DNA of 64,000 bases from NCBI RefSeq assembly GCF_028622115.1, contig NZ_CP097263.1:8246001-8310000 (forward strand), in the 5' to 3' direction. Of the stretch, positions 19,030 through 27,640 are shown piece after piece. Made by a program: the position numbers and the translations under genes. Each line of letters begins with the position of its first letter. Position 1 is the first letter of the stretch. Source of the stretch: Kutzneria chonburiensis (GTDB lineage Bacteria > Actinomycetota > Actinomycetes > Mycobacteriales > Pseudonocardiaceae). The notes beneath the pieces were generated by a model. It saw nothing but the letters and a program-made list of their open reading frames with translations, searched no databases and was not told the origin of the DNA.

Positions 19030-19602
19030 TCAGTGGAAGGCGTTCTGGGCGGCTTCGAGGCCCTTGCCGATGAGGGCCTCGACGGCGTCGGCGCAGCGGT
19101 CGATGGCGAACGGGAGCTCCTTGCGCTCGACGGTGCCGAAGTCCTTGAGCACGTAATCGGCGGGGTCCTGGCGGCCGGGCGGGCGGTCGATGCCGAAGCG
19201 GACGCGGAGGTAGTCCTTGGTGCCCAGGGACTTGGTGATGGAGCGCAGGCCGTTGTGGCCGTTGTCGCCGCCGCCGAGCTTCATGCGCAGGGTGGCGAAG
19301 GGCAGGTCGAGCTCGTCGTGCACGACGATGACGTCGGCCGGGGCGACCTTGTAGAAGCGGGCCGCGGCCACGGTGGGGCCGCCGGAGAGGTTCATGAACG
19401 AGCGGGGCTTGGCCAGCACGACGCGACGGCCGGACAGCCGGCCCTCGACGACCTCGGCGCCGCTGCGGTGCGCCTTGAACTTGCCGCCGACGCGGGCGGC
19501 CAGCTCGTCGGCCACGAGGAAACCGATGTTGTGCCGGTTGCCGGCGTACTGCGGACCGGGATTGCCCAGCCCGACGACAAGAACGACCTCGCTACCGTCC
19601 AC
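19030..19602 (-). CDS. pth: peptidyl-tRNA hydrolase
   Basis: Pth cleaves peptidyl-tRNA released from stalled ribosomes and recycles the tRNA. The 190-residue protein has [20 protein letters not shown] with the catalytic His, the PRSFMNLSG and [10 protein letters not shown] segments and [12 protein letters not shown], all family hallmarks. The GTG at 19602 has AGGAG upstream and overlaps the end of the four-repeat DivIVA-like gene by 11 bases, so the two are co-translated. An upstream ATG would extend it into that gene. Neighbourhood pth-rplY-prs-glmU is conserved in actinobacteria apart from this intervening gene. Confidence 0.95.
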   Translation of the reverse strand: MDGSEVVLVVGLGNPGPQYAGNRHNIGFLVADELAARVGGKFKAHRSGAEVVEGRLSGRRVVLAKPRSFMNLSGGPTVAAARFYKVAPADVIVVHDELDLPFATLRMKLGGGDNGHNGLRSITKSLGTKDYLRVRFGIDRPPGRQDPADYVLKDFGTVERKELPFAIDRCADAVEALIGKGLEAAQNAFH

Positions 19603-20098
19603 GAGAGCGCAACTCCTGCTCCAACTCGTCCAACAGGGCGTCAACGGCGGCCACCCGATACCCCCGGCGCAACCCGGTGGTGCCGGTGAACCGGGTGTGG
19701 AACACCTCGGACGCGGTCATCGCCGCCCGGCCGTCCAAGGTCGCGGCGGCCCGCACGAGGAACGCCTCCACCTCGCCGGGATCGTAGCCGTGCGAGGCCT
19801 TGGGCAGCCGCACGCCCAACAGGTCGGCCCCGGTTCGCAGCCGCGTCCCGGCCACCCGCCCGGTGCTCAACTGCCGCCGAACCCGCTCCAGGAAGGCGTC
19901 CACGTCCCGCGGCCGGTAACCGTGCTTGCGTGAGGTGAAGACGACCGCGCGCACCTGCTCGGCGGTCAGCCTGGCCCGTCCGGTCAACGCCTGCGCGACC
20001 TGGGCCAGGAAGGCATCCACCTCGTCGGTGTCATAGCCGGGCCCCCGCTCGAACCGCACGGACCGCACATCGGCCGGTGTGAGGGTGGGCGGCGGCAT
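19592..20098 (-). CDS. protein of four tandem DivIVA-type repeats
   Basis: A 168-residue protein with four copies of a roughly 38-residue module: [51 protein letters not shown] and [11 protein letters not shown], each followed by an E/D-V-D/E-A-F/L-L helix. Each copy resembles the membrane-binding DivI1A motif of DivIVA, but the protein lacks the long coiled coil. It overlaps pth by 11 bases and shares an operon with it; a terminator separates it from rplY upstream. It is related to the 82-residue protein beyond pth. Function unknown. Confidence 0.75.
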   Translation of the reverse strand: MPPPTLTPADVRSVRFERGPGYDTDEVDAFLAQVAQALTGRARLTAEQVRAVVFTSRKHGYRPRDVDAFLERVRRQLSTGRVAGTRLRTGADLLGVRLPKASHGYDPGEVEAFLVRAAATLDGRAAMTASEVFHTRFTGTTGLRRGYRVAAVDALLDELEQELRSRGR

Positions 20099-20117
20099 CG
20101 GGCCTGAACGCGGGAAC

Positions 20118-20152
20118 GGCGCCCCGCCCCCGTGGTCAGGGGGCTGGGCGCC
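20118..20152 (-). terminator. terminator after rplY
   Basis: GGCGCC-CC arms with GCCCCC/GGGGGC form a long GC-rich hairpin with a 7-base loop, located 25 bases after the rplY stop on the minus strand. It separates rplY from the DivIVA-like/pth operon. No U-run is evident. Confidence 0.55.
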
Positions 20153-20176
20153 GTCGCGGTGCTCTGCCGTGATGGC

Positions 20177-20776
20177 TCAGCTCTCGTCGCTGGCCGGCTC
20201 GGCCTCAGCCTCGGCGCCGTCCAGCTGCGCGGCGGTCGGCGCGGCGTTGACCGCCGCGACCAGGGCCTCGCCGTCGGTGACCAGCGAGGTGCCGGCGGGC
20301 AGCGCGATGTCGGCGGCGTTGATCCGGGTGCCGGCCTCGGCGCCGGCGATCGGCACCTCGATGTGCTCGGGCAGGTTCAGGGCGTCGGCCTCGACCTGGA
20401 TGGTCGACAGCTCCTGGGTGACCAGGGTGGCCGGGGCGGCGTCGCCGACCAGCACCACCGGCACGTCGATGGTGACCTTCTCGCCCCGCTGCACCAGCAG
20501 CAGGTCGACGTGCTCGATGTAGTTCTTGATCGGGTGCGTGGTGACCGTCTTGGTCAGCGCCAGCTCGTTGCCGCCGTTGAGCTCCAGCGACAGCACGGCG
20601 TTGGTGCCGTGCTCACGGACCACACGGGCGAACTCGAGCGCCGGCAGGGCCAGGTGCTTCGGGTCGGAACCGTGGCCGTAGAGCACCGCGGGGATCTTGC
20701 CGGAACGACGGGTGCGGCGGGCCGCGCCCTTGCCGAACTCGGTGCGCGACTCGGCGGCGAGACGTACCTCGGACAC
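20177..20776 (-). CDS. rplY: 50S ribosomal protein L25/general stress protein Ctc
   Basis: A 199-residue L25 of the long Ctc/TL5 type that binds 5S rRNA. The N-terminal RNA-binding domain has GKGAARRTRRSGKIPAVLYG and the C-terminal beta-rich TL5 domain (about residues 95-185) follows, with an acidic tail. The GTG at 20776 is chosen because AAGGAG lies 9 to 10 bases upstream; a longer open frame before it has no such site. It is flanked by terminators on both sides, so it is probably its own transcription unit. Confidence 0.93.
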   Translation of the reverse strand: MSEVRLAAESRTEFGKGAARRTRRSGKIPAVLYGHGSDPKHLALPALEFARVVREHGTNAVLSLELNGGNELALTKTVTTHPIKNYIEHVDLLLVQRGEKVTIDVPVVLVGDAAPATLVTQELSTIQVEADALNLPEHIEVPIAGAEAGTRINAADIALPAGTSLVTDGEALVAAVNAAPTAAQLDGAEAEAEPASDES

Positions 20777-20928
20777 GGTGGGGTACTCCTTGTAGCTCTG
20801 CGATTCGGGGTGGGGAAGCGGCCTGCGGCGACGGGGGCGCGCGGGACCATGAACAGCGCGCGGCAACCACGCCGCCGCGTCGATCACGGAGCCACGAGGA
20901 CGACCCTCGCCGAGGCAACCAAGACAGT

Positions 20929-20967
20929 GTAGGGGGCCGATTCGACGTAAGCGAATCGGCCCCCTAC
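20929..20967. terminator. terminator between prs and rplY
   Basis: A perfect 16-bp stem, GTAGGGGGCCGATTCG with its complement, around a 7-base loop. It begins 26 bases after the prs stop on the minus strand. A TTTA run flanks it on the plus side and AAA on the other. Confidence 0.85.
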
Positions 20968-20992
20968 TTTACCAGCTCGAAGATCGAACTCG

Positions 20993-21979
20993 TTACGCGT
21001 TGCCGTCGAACAGCGAAGTGACCGAGCCGTCCTCGAACACCTGCTGGATCGCCTGCGCCAGCAGCGGGGCGATGGACAGCACGGTCAGCTTGTCGAACTG
21101 CTTCTCGGTCGGGATGGGCAGCGTGTTGGTCAGCACGACCTCACGGGCGCTGCTGTTCTGCAGCCGCTCCACCGCAGGCCCGGACAGCACGCCGTGCGTC
21201 GCGGCCACGATGACGCCCTTGGCCCCGGCCTCGACCAGCTGCTCAACGGCCTTCACGATGGTGCCGCCGGTGTCCACCATGTCGTCGATGACCACGCACA
21301 TCCGGTCGCGCACCTCGCCGACGACGCGGTTGGCCACCACCTCGTTGGGCTTGAGCGGGTCCCGCGTCTTGTGGATGAACGCGATCGGGCAGCCGTCCAG
21401 CATGTCGGCCCACTTCTCCGCCAGCTTGGTGCGGCCGGAGTCGGGGGAGACGACGGTCAGCGGCTCGCTGCCGTACTTGGTGCGCACGTGCTCGGCCAGC
21501 AGCGCCATCGCCCACAGGTGGTCGACCGGCCCGTCGAAGAAGCCCTGGATCTGCGCGGTGTGCAGGTCGACGGTCATGATCCGGTCCGCGCCCGCCGTCT
21601 TGAACAGGTCGGCGATCAGCCGGGCCGAGATCGGCTCACGGCCGCGGTGCTTCTTGTCCTGCCGCGCGTACGGGTAGAACGGCATGATCACGGTGATGCG
21701 CTTGGCGCTGGCCCGCTTGAGGGCGTCCACCATGATCAGCTGCTCCATCACCCACTGGTTGATGGGCGCGGAGTGGCACTGCACCACGAAGGCGTCGCAG
21801 CCGCGGACCGACTCCTCGAACCGGACGAAGATCTCGCCGTTCGCGAACTCGTACGCCGACTGCGGCACCACCGAGACGTCGAGGTACTTCGCGACCTCCT
21901 CGGCGAGCTCCGGGTAGGCGCGGCCGCTGAAGAGCATCAGGCTCTTCTTCGGTGTTCCGGAGATGGAGGCCACGGTCAC
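20993..21979 (-). CDS. prs: ribose-phosphate pyrophosphokinase
   Basis: A 328-residue PRPP synthetase that transfers pyrophosphate from ATP to ribose-5-phosphate, feeding purine, pyrimidine, His, Trp and, in actinobacteria, arabinose donor synthesis. The catalytic flexible loop is PFYPYARQDKKHRGREPI, the metal/ATP segment MTVDLHTAQIQGFF and the PRPP loop VVIDDMVDTGGTIV. The GTG start overlaps the glmU stop codon (GTGA), indicating a glmU-prs operon. A strong hairpin ends the unit. Confidence 0.96.
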   Translation of the reverse strand: MTVASISGTPKKSLMLFSGRAYPELAEEVAKYLDVSVVPQSAYEFANGEIFVRFEESVRGCDAFVVQCHSAPINQWVMEQLIMVDALKRASAKRITVIMPFYPYARQDKKHRGREPISARLIADLFKTAGADRIMTVDLHTAQIQGFFDGPVDHLWAMALLAEHVRTKYGSEPLTVVSPDSGRTKLAEKWADMLDGCPIAFIHKTRDPLKPNEVVANRVVGEVRDRMCVVIDDMVDTGGTIVKAVEQLVEAGAKGVIVAATHGVLSGPAVERLQNSSAREVVLTNTLPIPTEKQFDKLTVLSIAPLLAQAIQQVFEDGSVTSLFDGNA

Positions 21980-23457
21980 TGCTCCTTCGGGTCGGGTGTT
22001 GCGTCACCGTCCTGCTGGGCGGCGAGTGCCTTGGTGGCGGCCTCGGCCGCCGGGGTGCCTTCGCGACGTCGGGTGACCCAGCCCTCGACGTTGCGCTGCG
22101 GCGCCCGTGCCACCGCGAGCGCGCCGGGCGGCACGTCGCGGGTGATGACCGAGCCGGCCGCGGTGTACGCGCCGTCCCCGACGGTCACGGGGGCGATGAA
22201 CATGGTGTCCGATCCGGTCCGCGCATGCGAACCGATCACGGTCCGGTGCTTGCGCACGCCGTCGTAGTTGACGAACACGGACGCGGCGCCGATGTTGCTC
22301 TGCTCACCGATGGTGGCGTCGCCGACGTAGGTCAGGTGCGGCACCTTGCTGCCGTCGCCGATCTCGGAGTTCTTCACCTCGACGAAGGTGCCGATCTTGC
22401 CGGCGGTGCCCAGCTTGGCCCCGGGCCGCAGGTAGGCGAAGGGGCCGACGCTGGCCCGCTCGCCGATCTCGGAGTCCGAGCCGTGGGTGCGGACGACCGA
22501 CGCGCCCGCGCCGACCACGCAGTTGCTCAGCGTGGTGTCCGGGCCGATGACCGCGCCCTCGTAGACGGCGGTGCCGGCGCGCAGCTGCACGTTGGGCTCG
22601 ATGAGCACGTCACGGGCCAGCGCGACGTCGGCGTCCAGCCAGACGCTGCCCGGGTCGGTCATGGTGACGCCGGCCCGCATCCAGTTCTCGACCAGCCGCC
22701 GGTTGAACTCGGCGCCCAGCCGGGCCAGCTGCACCCGGTCGTTGACCCCCTCGACCAGCCACTCGTCGGCGCAGACCGAGGCGCCGACCGGCCGGCCGTC
22801 GCCGCGGGCGATGGCCAGCACGTCGGTCAGGTACTGCTCGCCCTGCGCGTTGTCGGTGGTCAGCCGGGACAGGCCGTCCTTGAGCACTGCGGTGTCGAAG
22901 ACGTAGATCCCCGAGTTGATCTCGGTGATGGCCGCCTGCTCCGGCGTGGCGTCCTTCTGCTCGACGATGGCCAGCACCTGGCCGTCGGCGTCGCGCACGA
23001 TCCGGCCGTAGCCGTGCGGCTGCGGCACGATCGCGGTGAGCACCGTCACGGCGTTGCCGGCGGCGTGGTGCTCGGCCAGCAGCTGGGCCAGCGTGTCGCC
23101 GTCCAGCAGCGGCACGTCCCCGTAGGTGACGACGGTCGTGCCGGTCTCGACCTTCGGCAGCGCGGCCAGCGCGCAGCCGACGGCGTGCCCGGTGCCGCGC
23201 TGTTCCTCCTGCACCGCAACGGTGATCTTGCGGTCGAGGTCGCCGGACAGCGCGTCCAGGTACTCGGCGACGGCCTGCCGGCCGTGCCCGACGACCACGA
23301 CGAGATGGTCCGGGTCCACGCCGACCGCGGCCCGCACCGCGTGCTCGACGAGTGCTCGGCCGGCGATCCGGTGCAGCACCTTCGGTGTCGCCGATCGCAT
23401 CCGGGTTCCCTCACCCGCCGCGAGCACGATGGTGCTGACCTGTCCGCCCTGAGGCAT
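21976..23457 (-). CDS. glmU: bifunctional UDP-GlcNAc pyrophosphorylase / GlcN-1-P acetyltransferase
   Basis: A 493-residue enzyme that makes UDP-GlcNAc for peptidoglycan. The N-terminal uridyltransferase domain carries LAAGEGTRMRSATPKVLH and GDVPLL; the C-terminal acetyltransferase is a left-handed beta helix of hexapeptide repeats (about residues 260-450) with the catalytic region THGSDSEIG and NYDGVRKHRT. A short disordered tail ends the protein. The ATG has GGAGCAGG just before it. It is translationally coupled to prs. The upstream gene on the same strand is a GGDEF protein whose stop lies 42 bases away. Confidence 0.96.
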   Translation of the reverse strand: MPQGGQVSTIVLAAGEGTRMRSATPKVLHRIAGRALVEHAVRAAVGVDPDHLVVVVGHGRQAVAEYLDALSGDLDRKITVAVQEEQRGTGHAVGCALAALPKVETGTTVVTYGDVPLLDGDTLAQLLAEHHAAGNAVTVLTAIVPQPHGYGRIVRDADGQVLAIVEQKDATPEQAAITEINSGIYVFDTAVLKDGLSRLTTDNAQGEQYLTDVLAIARGDGRPVGASVCADEWLVEGVNDRVQLARLGAEFNRRLVENWMRAGVTMTDPGSVWLDADVALARDVLIEPNVQLRAGTAVYEGAVIGPDTTLSNCVVGAGASVVRTHGSDSEIGERASVGPFAYLRPGAKLGTAGKIGTFVEVKNSEIGDGSKVPHLTYVGDATIGEQSNIGAASVFVNYDGVRKHRTVIGSHARTGSDTMFIAPVTVGDGAYTAAGSVITRDVPPGALAVARAPQRNVEGWVTRRREGTPAAEAATKALAAQQDGDATPDPKEQ

Positions 23458-23499
23458 GGACCTGCTCCCTAGGAGTCGACGCCTTGGATGACGACGATC

Positions 23500-25221
23500 C
23501 TACGGTGCGCCCTCCACTGCTACGGCCGACCGGCTGTTGGGCTCACTCACAGTGTCCCCGGCCACAGCCGCGACACCGTTGCCGCCGTCCCGCTTGGCCA
23601 GATACATGGCGGCGTCGGCGCGGGCGAGCGCCTGCGCGGCGCTCTCCTGCGGACGGAGCGAGATGACGCCGATGGACAGCGTCACGCCGCGGGACAGGTC
23701 CATGGGCAGCCGGGCGACGGCGTCCACCGCCCGGCTCAGCGCCGCCTCGGCCGCGCTCAGCGGCGCGCCGGGCAGCAGCACGACGAACTCGTCGCCGCCG
23801 TAGCGGGCGACCATGTCGTCGCCGCGGACGGCGCTGCGCAGCGTGCTGGCAACCACCCGCAGCACGTCGTCGCCCTCGGCGTGCGAGGCGCGGTCGTTGA
23901 CGCCCTTGAAGCCGTCCAGGTCGACCAGCGCCACGGCCAGCGGCTGGTCGCCGGGCGCGGCCACCAGGCCCTCCAGCCGCTCGTCCAGCGCACGGCGGTT
24001 GGGCAGGCCGGTCAGCGGGTCCTGCTTGGCCTGCTGCGAGATCGCGCCGTGCTCACGGGACAGCCGCTCGTGCTCGCGGCGGGTCTGCAGGCTCGTCACC
24101 TTGGACTCGCCCATCTGCCACATCTCGTGCTCGAGCTCGGTGGCGTACTGCTCGAGGGCGTTGGCGCCGATCTCGGTCTGCTCCGAGCCGGACAGCCGGG
24201 CGAACTCCCGCATCAGGCACAGCCGCAGCGTGTTCTCGGTGGTGTCGTTGAGCAGCCGGTCGGCCGCACCGGCCAGCACGTGGATCGCCTCGGAGAAGCG
24301 GTCCTCGCGTTCGAGGCAGCGGGCCAGCGCGATGGACACCATGATCAGTTCACGGGGCGAGGCCGCCCGGTCGGTCAGGCCGCGCAGCCGGTCGATGTGC
24401 TCGGCACCGGGCCGGGCCAGCGCGTGCGCGGCGCCCACCACCGGCAGCTGCTCGGCCGCCGGGGCCTCGGACAGCCGGGTCGGCTGGGAGTTGCGCCACG
24501 GCACCTCGGCCGCGGCGGCGATGGCCGAGGCGGTGAGGAACTTCTCCGCCGCCTTGTCGTACTGGCCGACCCGCTCCAGCCGCAGGCCCCAGCCCAGCAG
24601 CAGCCGGGTCTGGTTGATCATGTGCTCGGCGATCTCGTACGGGCCGCCGTCGCCGCGGATGGCCGCGCCGGCCCGGTTGAACACGCCGGAGGCGATCTCG
24701 TACACCCCGAGCTGGCTGAGCAGCTGGCCGATGTCGACCAGCACCGCCGACAGCAGCCGGGTCCAGGACCGGACGCCGATCAGGGTGTCCGGGGTGAGGT
24801 CCTCGTCCAGGATGGCCAGCGCCCGGGCGGCCGAGGTGAGCGCCTCGTCCTCGTAGCCGCCGAGGAAGAACCGACGTCCACGCAGGGCGTGGGCGCCCGC
24901 CTCCATCACGGTCAGGCCGTGCCGGCGGGTGTGCGCGATCATCTCGTCGAGCAGCGGATCGGTCTCGTTGGGCGAGTGCGCGCCGGACAGCCGGACCAGG
25001 CAGCTGGTCCGCAGGACCTGGGCGACCATGCGCGGCTCGCCGCGACGCTGCGCCTCGGCCAGCAGGCGGTCGGCCTCGGCCACCGCCGTGTCCGAGGTGC
25101 CCTCGACGTCGCCGCCCGAGGACATCGCCAGCTCTCGGGCCCGCCCGACCAGCCAGGCGTCCGACATCTCGGCCAGCGCCGGGGCGCCGTCCTCGTGCTG
25201 GTCGACCGTGTCCTCGTGCAG
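23500..25221 (-). CDS. cytoplasmic diguanylate cyclase with TPR-like N-terminus
   Basis: A roughly 573-residue soluble protein. The N-terminal 400 residues are helical repeats of TPR type; the C-terminal GGDEF domain has the intact active site ARYGGDEFVVLLPG and an upstream RGDD inhibitory site five residues away, so it should make c-di-GMP and be product-inhibited. No membrane segment is seen. The start is unusual: the frame is open through the tRNA-Gln gene, but GAAGGAG at 25228-25234 stands 6 bases before an in-frame CTG at 25221, directly after the tRNA. The next ATG is at 25167 and lacks a good ribosome site. Both starts are possible. Confidence 0.85.
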   Translation of the reverse strand: MHEDTVDQHEDGAPALAEMSDAWLVGRARELAMSSGGDVEGTSDTAVAEADRLLAEAQRRGEPRMVAQVLRTSCLVRLSGAHSPNETDPLLDEMIAHTRRHGLTVMEAGAHALRGRRFFLGGYEDEALTSAARALAILDEDLTPDTLIGVRSWTRLLSAVLVDIGQLLSQLGVYEIASGVFNRAGAAIRGDGGPYEIAEHMINQTRLLLGWGLRLERVGQYDKAAEKFLTASAIAAAAEVPWRNSQPTRLSEAPAAEQLPVVGAAHALARPGAEHIDRLRGLTDRAASPRELIMVSIALARCLEREDRFSEAIHVLAGAADRLLNDTTENTLRLCLMREFARLSGSEQTEIGANALEQYATELEHEMWQMGESKVTSLQTRREHERLSREHGAISQQAKQDPLTGLPNRRALDERLEGLVAAPGDQPLAVALVDLDGFKGVNDRASHAEGDDVLRVVASTLRSAVRGDDMVARYGGDEFVVLLPGAPLSAAEAALSRAVDAVARLPMDLSRGVTLSIGVISLRPQESAAQALARADAAMYLAKRDGGNGVAAVAGDTVSEPNSRSAVAVEGAP

Positions 25222-25241
25222 CTTCGACTCCTTCTCGGTTG

Positions 25242-25312
25242 CTCCGCTGCCAGGATTCGAACCTGAACCATTGGAACCAAAATCCAAGGTGCTGCCGTTA
25301 CACCACAGCGGA
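25242..25312 (-). tRNA. tRNA-Gln (anticodon TTG)
   Basis: A 71-base cloverleaf on the minus strand. Acceptor arms are TCCGCTG and CAGCGGA; the anticodon stem TTGGA/TCCAA closes a TTTTGGT loop with anticodon TTG; the T arm TCAGG-TTCGAAT-CCTGG is intact. The discriminator is G and CCA is not encoded. It lies directly before the GGDEF gene and may be co-transcribed with it. Confidence 0.93.
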
Positions 25313-25345
25313 TCGGGGCAGTGCCGGCCCCCATGTTGTCACGTC

Positions 25346-26512
25346 TCACCTCGTCAGGTCAGGGCGACCACCCAAGAAGTCCCTGAGATGACGCTCGTAG
25401 CCGCTCGGGTCCACGTTCCAGGCCGCCGTGTGCTCGGCCTTGGGCACCTCGACGTAGGTGATCGGCCAGCCGAGGGAACCGGCCGCCGCGGCGAGGTCAC
25501 GTGAGGCCTGCACGGGAACCGTGGTGTCCAGCGAGCCGTGGAACAGCAGGGTCGGCGGCTTGTGCGCGGGCGGGGCGTCGAGCAGCTCCATGCGGCCGAA
25601 GTCGATGCCGCCGCGCCAGCCCGAAACCAGTTCCGCGTCCCAGGTCAGCACGCTCGTCAGCGGCAGGCCGCGGTCCTGGGCCTGTAGCACCAGGGTCTTG
25701 GTCCAGCTCACCGCCGGCGCGTCCAGCACGACCGAGTCGACCTGACCGGCCAGCGGAGACTGCTTGAGCAGCTGCTCGGCGATCGCGCCGCCCATCGACC
25801 AGCCGTAGAGCACGAAGCGCTTGGCGCCCTGCTGGCTGCCGTACCGCATTGCCGACTCGACGTCCCGCCACTCGGAATCGCCGAGGTGGAAGAAGCCGTC
25901 CGGGGACTTCGGCGCGCCGTCGTCGTTGCGGTACGTGATGGACAGGACCGTGAAACCCAGCTGGTGCAGCGTCGGGATGGCCCGCAGTGTTTCCTCGCGG
26001 GTGCCGGCGCGGCCGTGGATCGCGATCACCCAGGTGTCGTTGCCCGGCACCAGCCAGGCCGGCGCCGGGCCCAGCTCCGTTGGCACGTCGACGTTCTGGA
26101 AGTCCTGGCCCAGCGCGGATTTCGGGTCGCCCGGCCACATCTGCGGGCTGAACCGGACGTGGGTGCCGGCCGGCGGCGCCTGTCCCTTGAGGAGGCGGCG
26201 CTCAACCTTGTTGTCACGGTCGCTGAGCACCTCGCCGACCTGGGCGGAGCCGCCGTTCCAGAGCAGCGCCCACTGGCCGGCATCTGTGGTGTCGCTCGCT
26301 TTTTGCAGTGCGACGGAACTCACACCGTTCACAGACGTTGGGCCCAGTGACACGTCCGGATAGCCGGGTCGCGCCTGCCCCGGATCGAGCAGCTGGCCGC
26401 TGTAGTACCAGCCGATCCCGAGCAGCGCGAGCACGGCGACGACCAGCACGATCGGCACGGTGACGACGGTGATCCGGACGGCCTTGTGGCGGCGAAGACC
26501 TTGTGTTGACAC
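25346..26512 (-). CDS. membrane-anchored alpha/beta hydrolase
   Basis: A 388-residue serine hydrolase with an N-terminal membrane anchor (about residues 13-37) and an extracytoplasmic catalytic domain. The oxyanion loop is AIHGRAGTREE, the nucleophile elbow GWSMGG, the acid in LLFHGSLDTTVP and the catalytic His in KAEHTAAW. The family is the large group of lipase/esterase-like hydrolases; the natural substrate is unknown. The GTG at 26512 has no clear ribosome site. It is divergent from the desaturase, with two inverted repeats in the shared 157-base gap. Confidence 0.8.
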   Translation of the reverse strand: MSTQGLRRHKAVRITVVTVPIVLVVAVLALLGIGWYYSGQLLDPGQARPGYPDVSLGPTSVNGVSSVALQKASDTTDAGQWALLWNGGSAQVGEVLSDRDNKVERRLLKGQAPPAGTHVRFSPQMWPGDPKSALGQDFQNVDVPTELGPAPAWLVPGNDTWVIAIHGRAGTREETLRAIPTLHQLGFTVLSITYRNDDGAPKSPDGFFHLGDSEWRDVESAMRYGSQQGAKRFVLYGWSMGGAIAEQLLKQSPLAGQVDSVVLDAPAVSWTKTLVLQAQDRGLPLTSVLTWDAELVSGWRGGIDFGRMELLDAPPAHKPPTLLFHGSLDTTVPVQASRDLAAAAGSLGWPITYVEVPKAEHTAAWNVDPSGYERHLRDFLGGRPDLTR

Positions 26513-26588
26513 GGAAGAGCTGACCGCCTGTCGATCCTGTGAAGATGCCTACAACGTCCATGTGCGGGCTGGTATTCCGGGCCGGCAC

Positions 26589-26608
26589 AACTTACGCTTG
26601 CGTAAGTT
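26589..26608. promoter_or_regulatory. inverted repeat 1 upstream of the desaturase
   Basis: A perfect palindrome with 9-base arms, AACTTACGC and GCGTAAGTT, and a 2-base centre. It has the size and symmetry of a TetR-family operator; the TetR gene lies immediately downstream of the desaturase. Confidence 0.6.
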
Positions 26609-26617
26609 ACGGTCCCG

Positions 26618-26634
26618 TAGGCGAGGTTCGCCTA
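26618..26634. promoter_or_regulatory. inverted repeat 2 upstream of the desaturase
   Basis: TAGGCGA and TCGCCTA arms around a GGT centre, 9 bases after repeat 1. It is different in sequence from repeat 1, so a second regulator may bind. Confidence 0.5.
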
Positions 26635-26669
26635 AGTCAACCAATTAAACGACCGCGAGGTGTCACGGT

Positions 26670-27620
26670 ATGACCACAGCCCTGGAGAAGCCAAGGGAGA
26701 CGGCCGGCGGGGGGCCGAAGCCGATGCTCGACGGCCAGCACGGCCGGACCGAGCAGGCCCTCATCTACATCTTCACCATCGTGCCCTTTGTCGCGTTGGT
26801 CGCCGCCGTCCCGCTGGCCTGGGGCTGGGGGTTGAGCTGGGTCGACATCGCGATCGGCGCCGTCTTCTTCTGCATCAGCGGCATGGGCGTGACGGTGGGG
26901 TACCACCGCTACTTCACGCACGGCTCGTTCAAGGCCAAGCGCGCCCTGCGGGTCGGGCTGGCCATCGCCGGCAGCATGTCGCTGCAGGGTTCCGTGATCA
27001 AGTGGGTCGCCGACCACCGGCGCCACCACGCCTTCTCCGACCGTGAGGGCGACCCGCACTCGCCGTGGCTGTTCGGCACCGGTCCCGTGGCGCTGGCCCG
27101 TGGTTTCTGGCACGCGCACATGGGGTGGCTGTACGAGCGCGACCTCACCAACCGTGACCGCTTCGCCCCCGACCTCGTCGCCGACGACGACCTGAACATG
27201 GTCGACAAGCTGTTCCCCGTGTGGACCGTCGTCAGCCTGCTCGCGCCGGCCGCGCTCGGCGGGCTCATCACCTGGTCCTGGGCCGGCGCCCTGTCCGCCT
27301 TCTTCTGGGCCGGTCTGGTCCGGGTCGCCGTGCTGCACCACGTGACCTGGTCGGTCAACTCCATCTGCCACATGATCGGTGAGCGCCCGTTCGCCGCCCG
27401 CGACCGCTCCGCCAACTTCTGGCCGCTGGCGATCCTGTCCTTCGGCGAGTCGTGGCACAACCTGCACCACGCCGACCCGACGTCTGCCCGTCACGGCGTG
27501 CAGCGGGGTCAGATCGACATCTCGGCCCGGACCATCTGGCTGTTCGAGAAGCTCGGCTGGGCCTGGAACGTCCGGTGGCCGAGCCCGCAGCGCCTGGCCA
27601 GGATCAGCGCCGCGAAGTAG
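26670..27620 (+). CDS. acyl-CoA delta-9 type fatty acid desaturase
   Basis: A 316-residue membrane-bound di-iron desaturase. The three histidine boxes are HRYFTH, HRRHH and HNLHH, and four hydrophobic segments form two hairpins, as in stearoyl-CoA desaturases. It introduces a double bond into membrane fatty acids, with electrons from a ferredoxin or oxidoreductase not encoded here. GAGGTG is 8 bases before the ATG. The preceding inverted repeats and the following TetR gene suggest control by lipid status. Confidence 0.9.
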   Translation: MTTALEKPRETAGGGPKPMLDGQHGRTEQALIYIFTIVPFVALVAAVPLAWGWGLSWVDIAIGAVFFCISGMGVTVGYHRYFTHGSFKAKRALRVGLAIAGSMSLQGSVIKWVADHRRHHAFSDREGDPHSPWLFGTGPVALARGFWHAHMGWLYERDLTNRDRFAPDLVADDDLNMVDKLFPVWTVVSLLAPAALGGLITWSWAGALSAFFWAGLVRVAVLHHVTWSVNSICHMIGERPFAARDRSANFWPLAILSFGESWHNLHHADPTSARHGVQRGQIDISARTIWLFEKLGWAWNVRWPSPQRLARISAAK

Positions 27621-27626
27621 GTGACA

Positions 27627-27632
27627 TATCGT
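27627..27632 (+). promoter_or_regulatory. -10 box of the TetR gene
   Basis: TATCGT, 8 bases before the ATG at 27641; compatible with a leaderless message independent of the desaturase. Confidence 0.35.
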
Positions 27633-27640
27633 GGCAGGCC

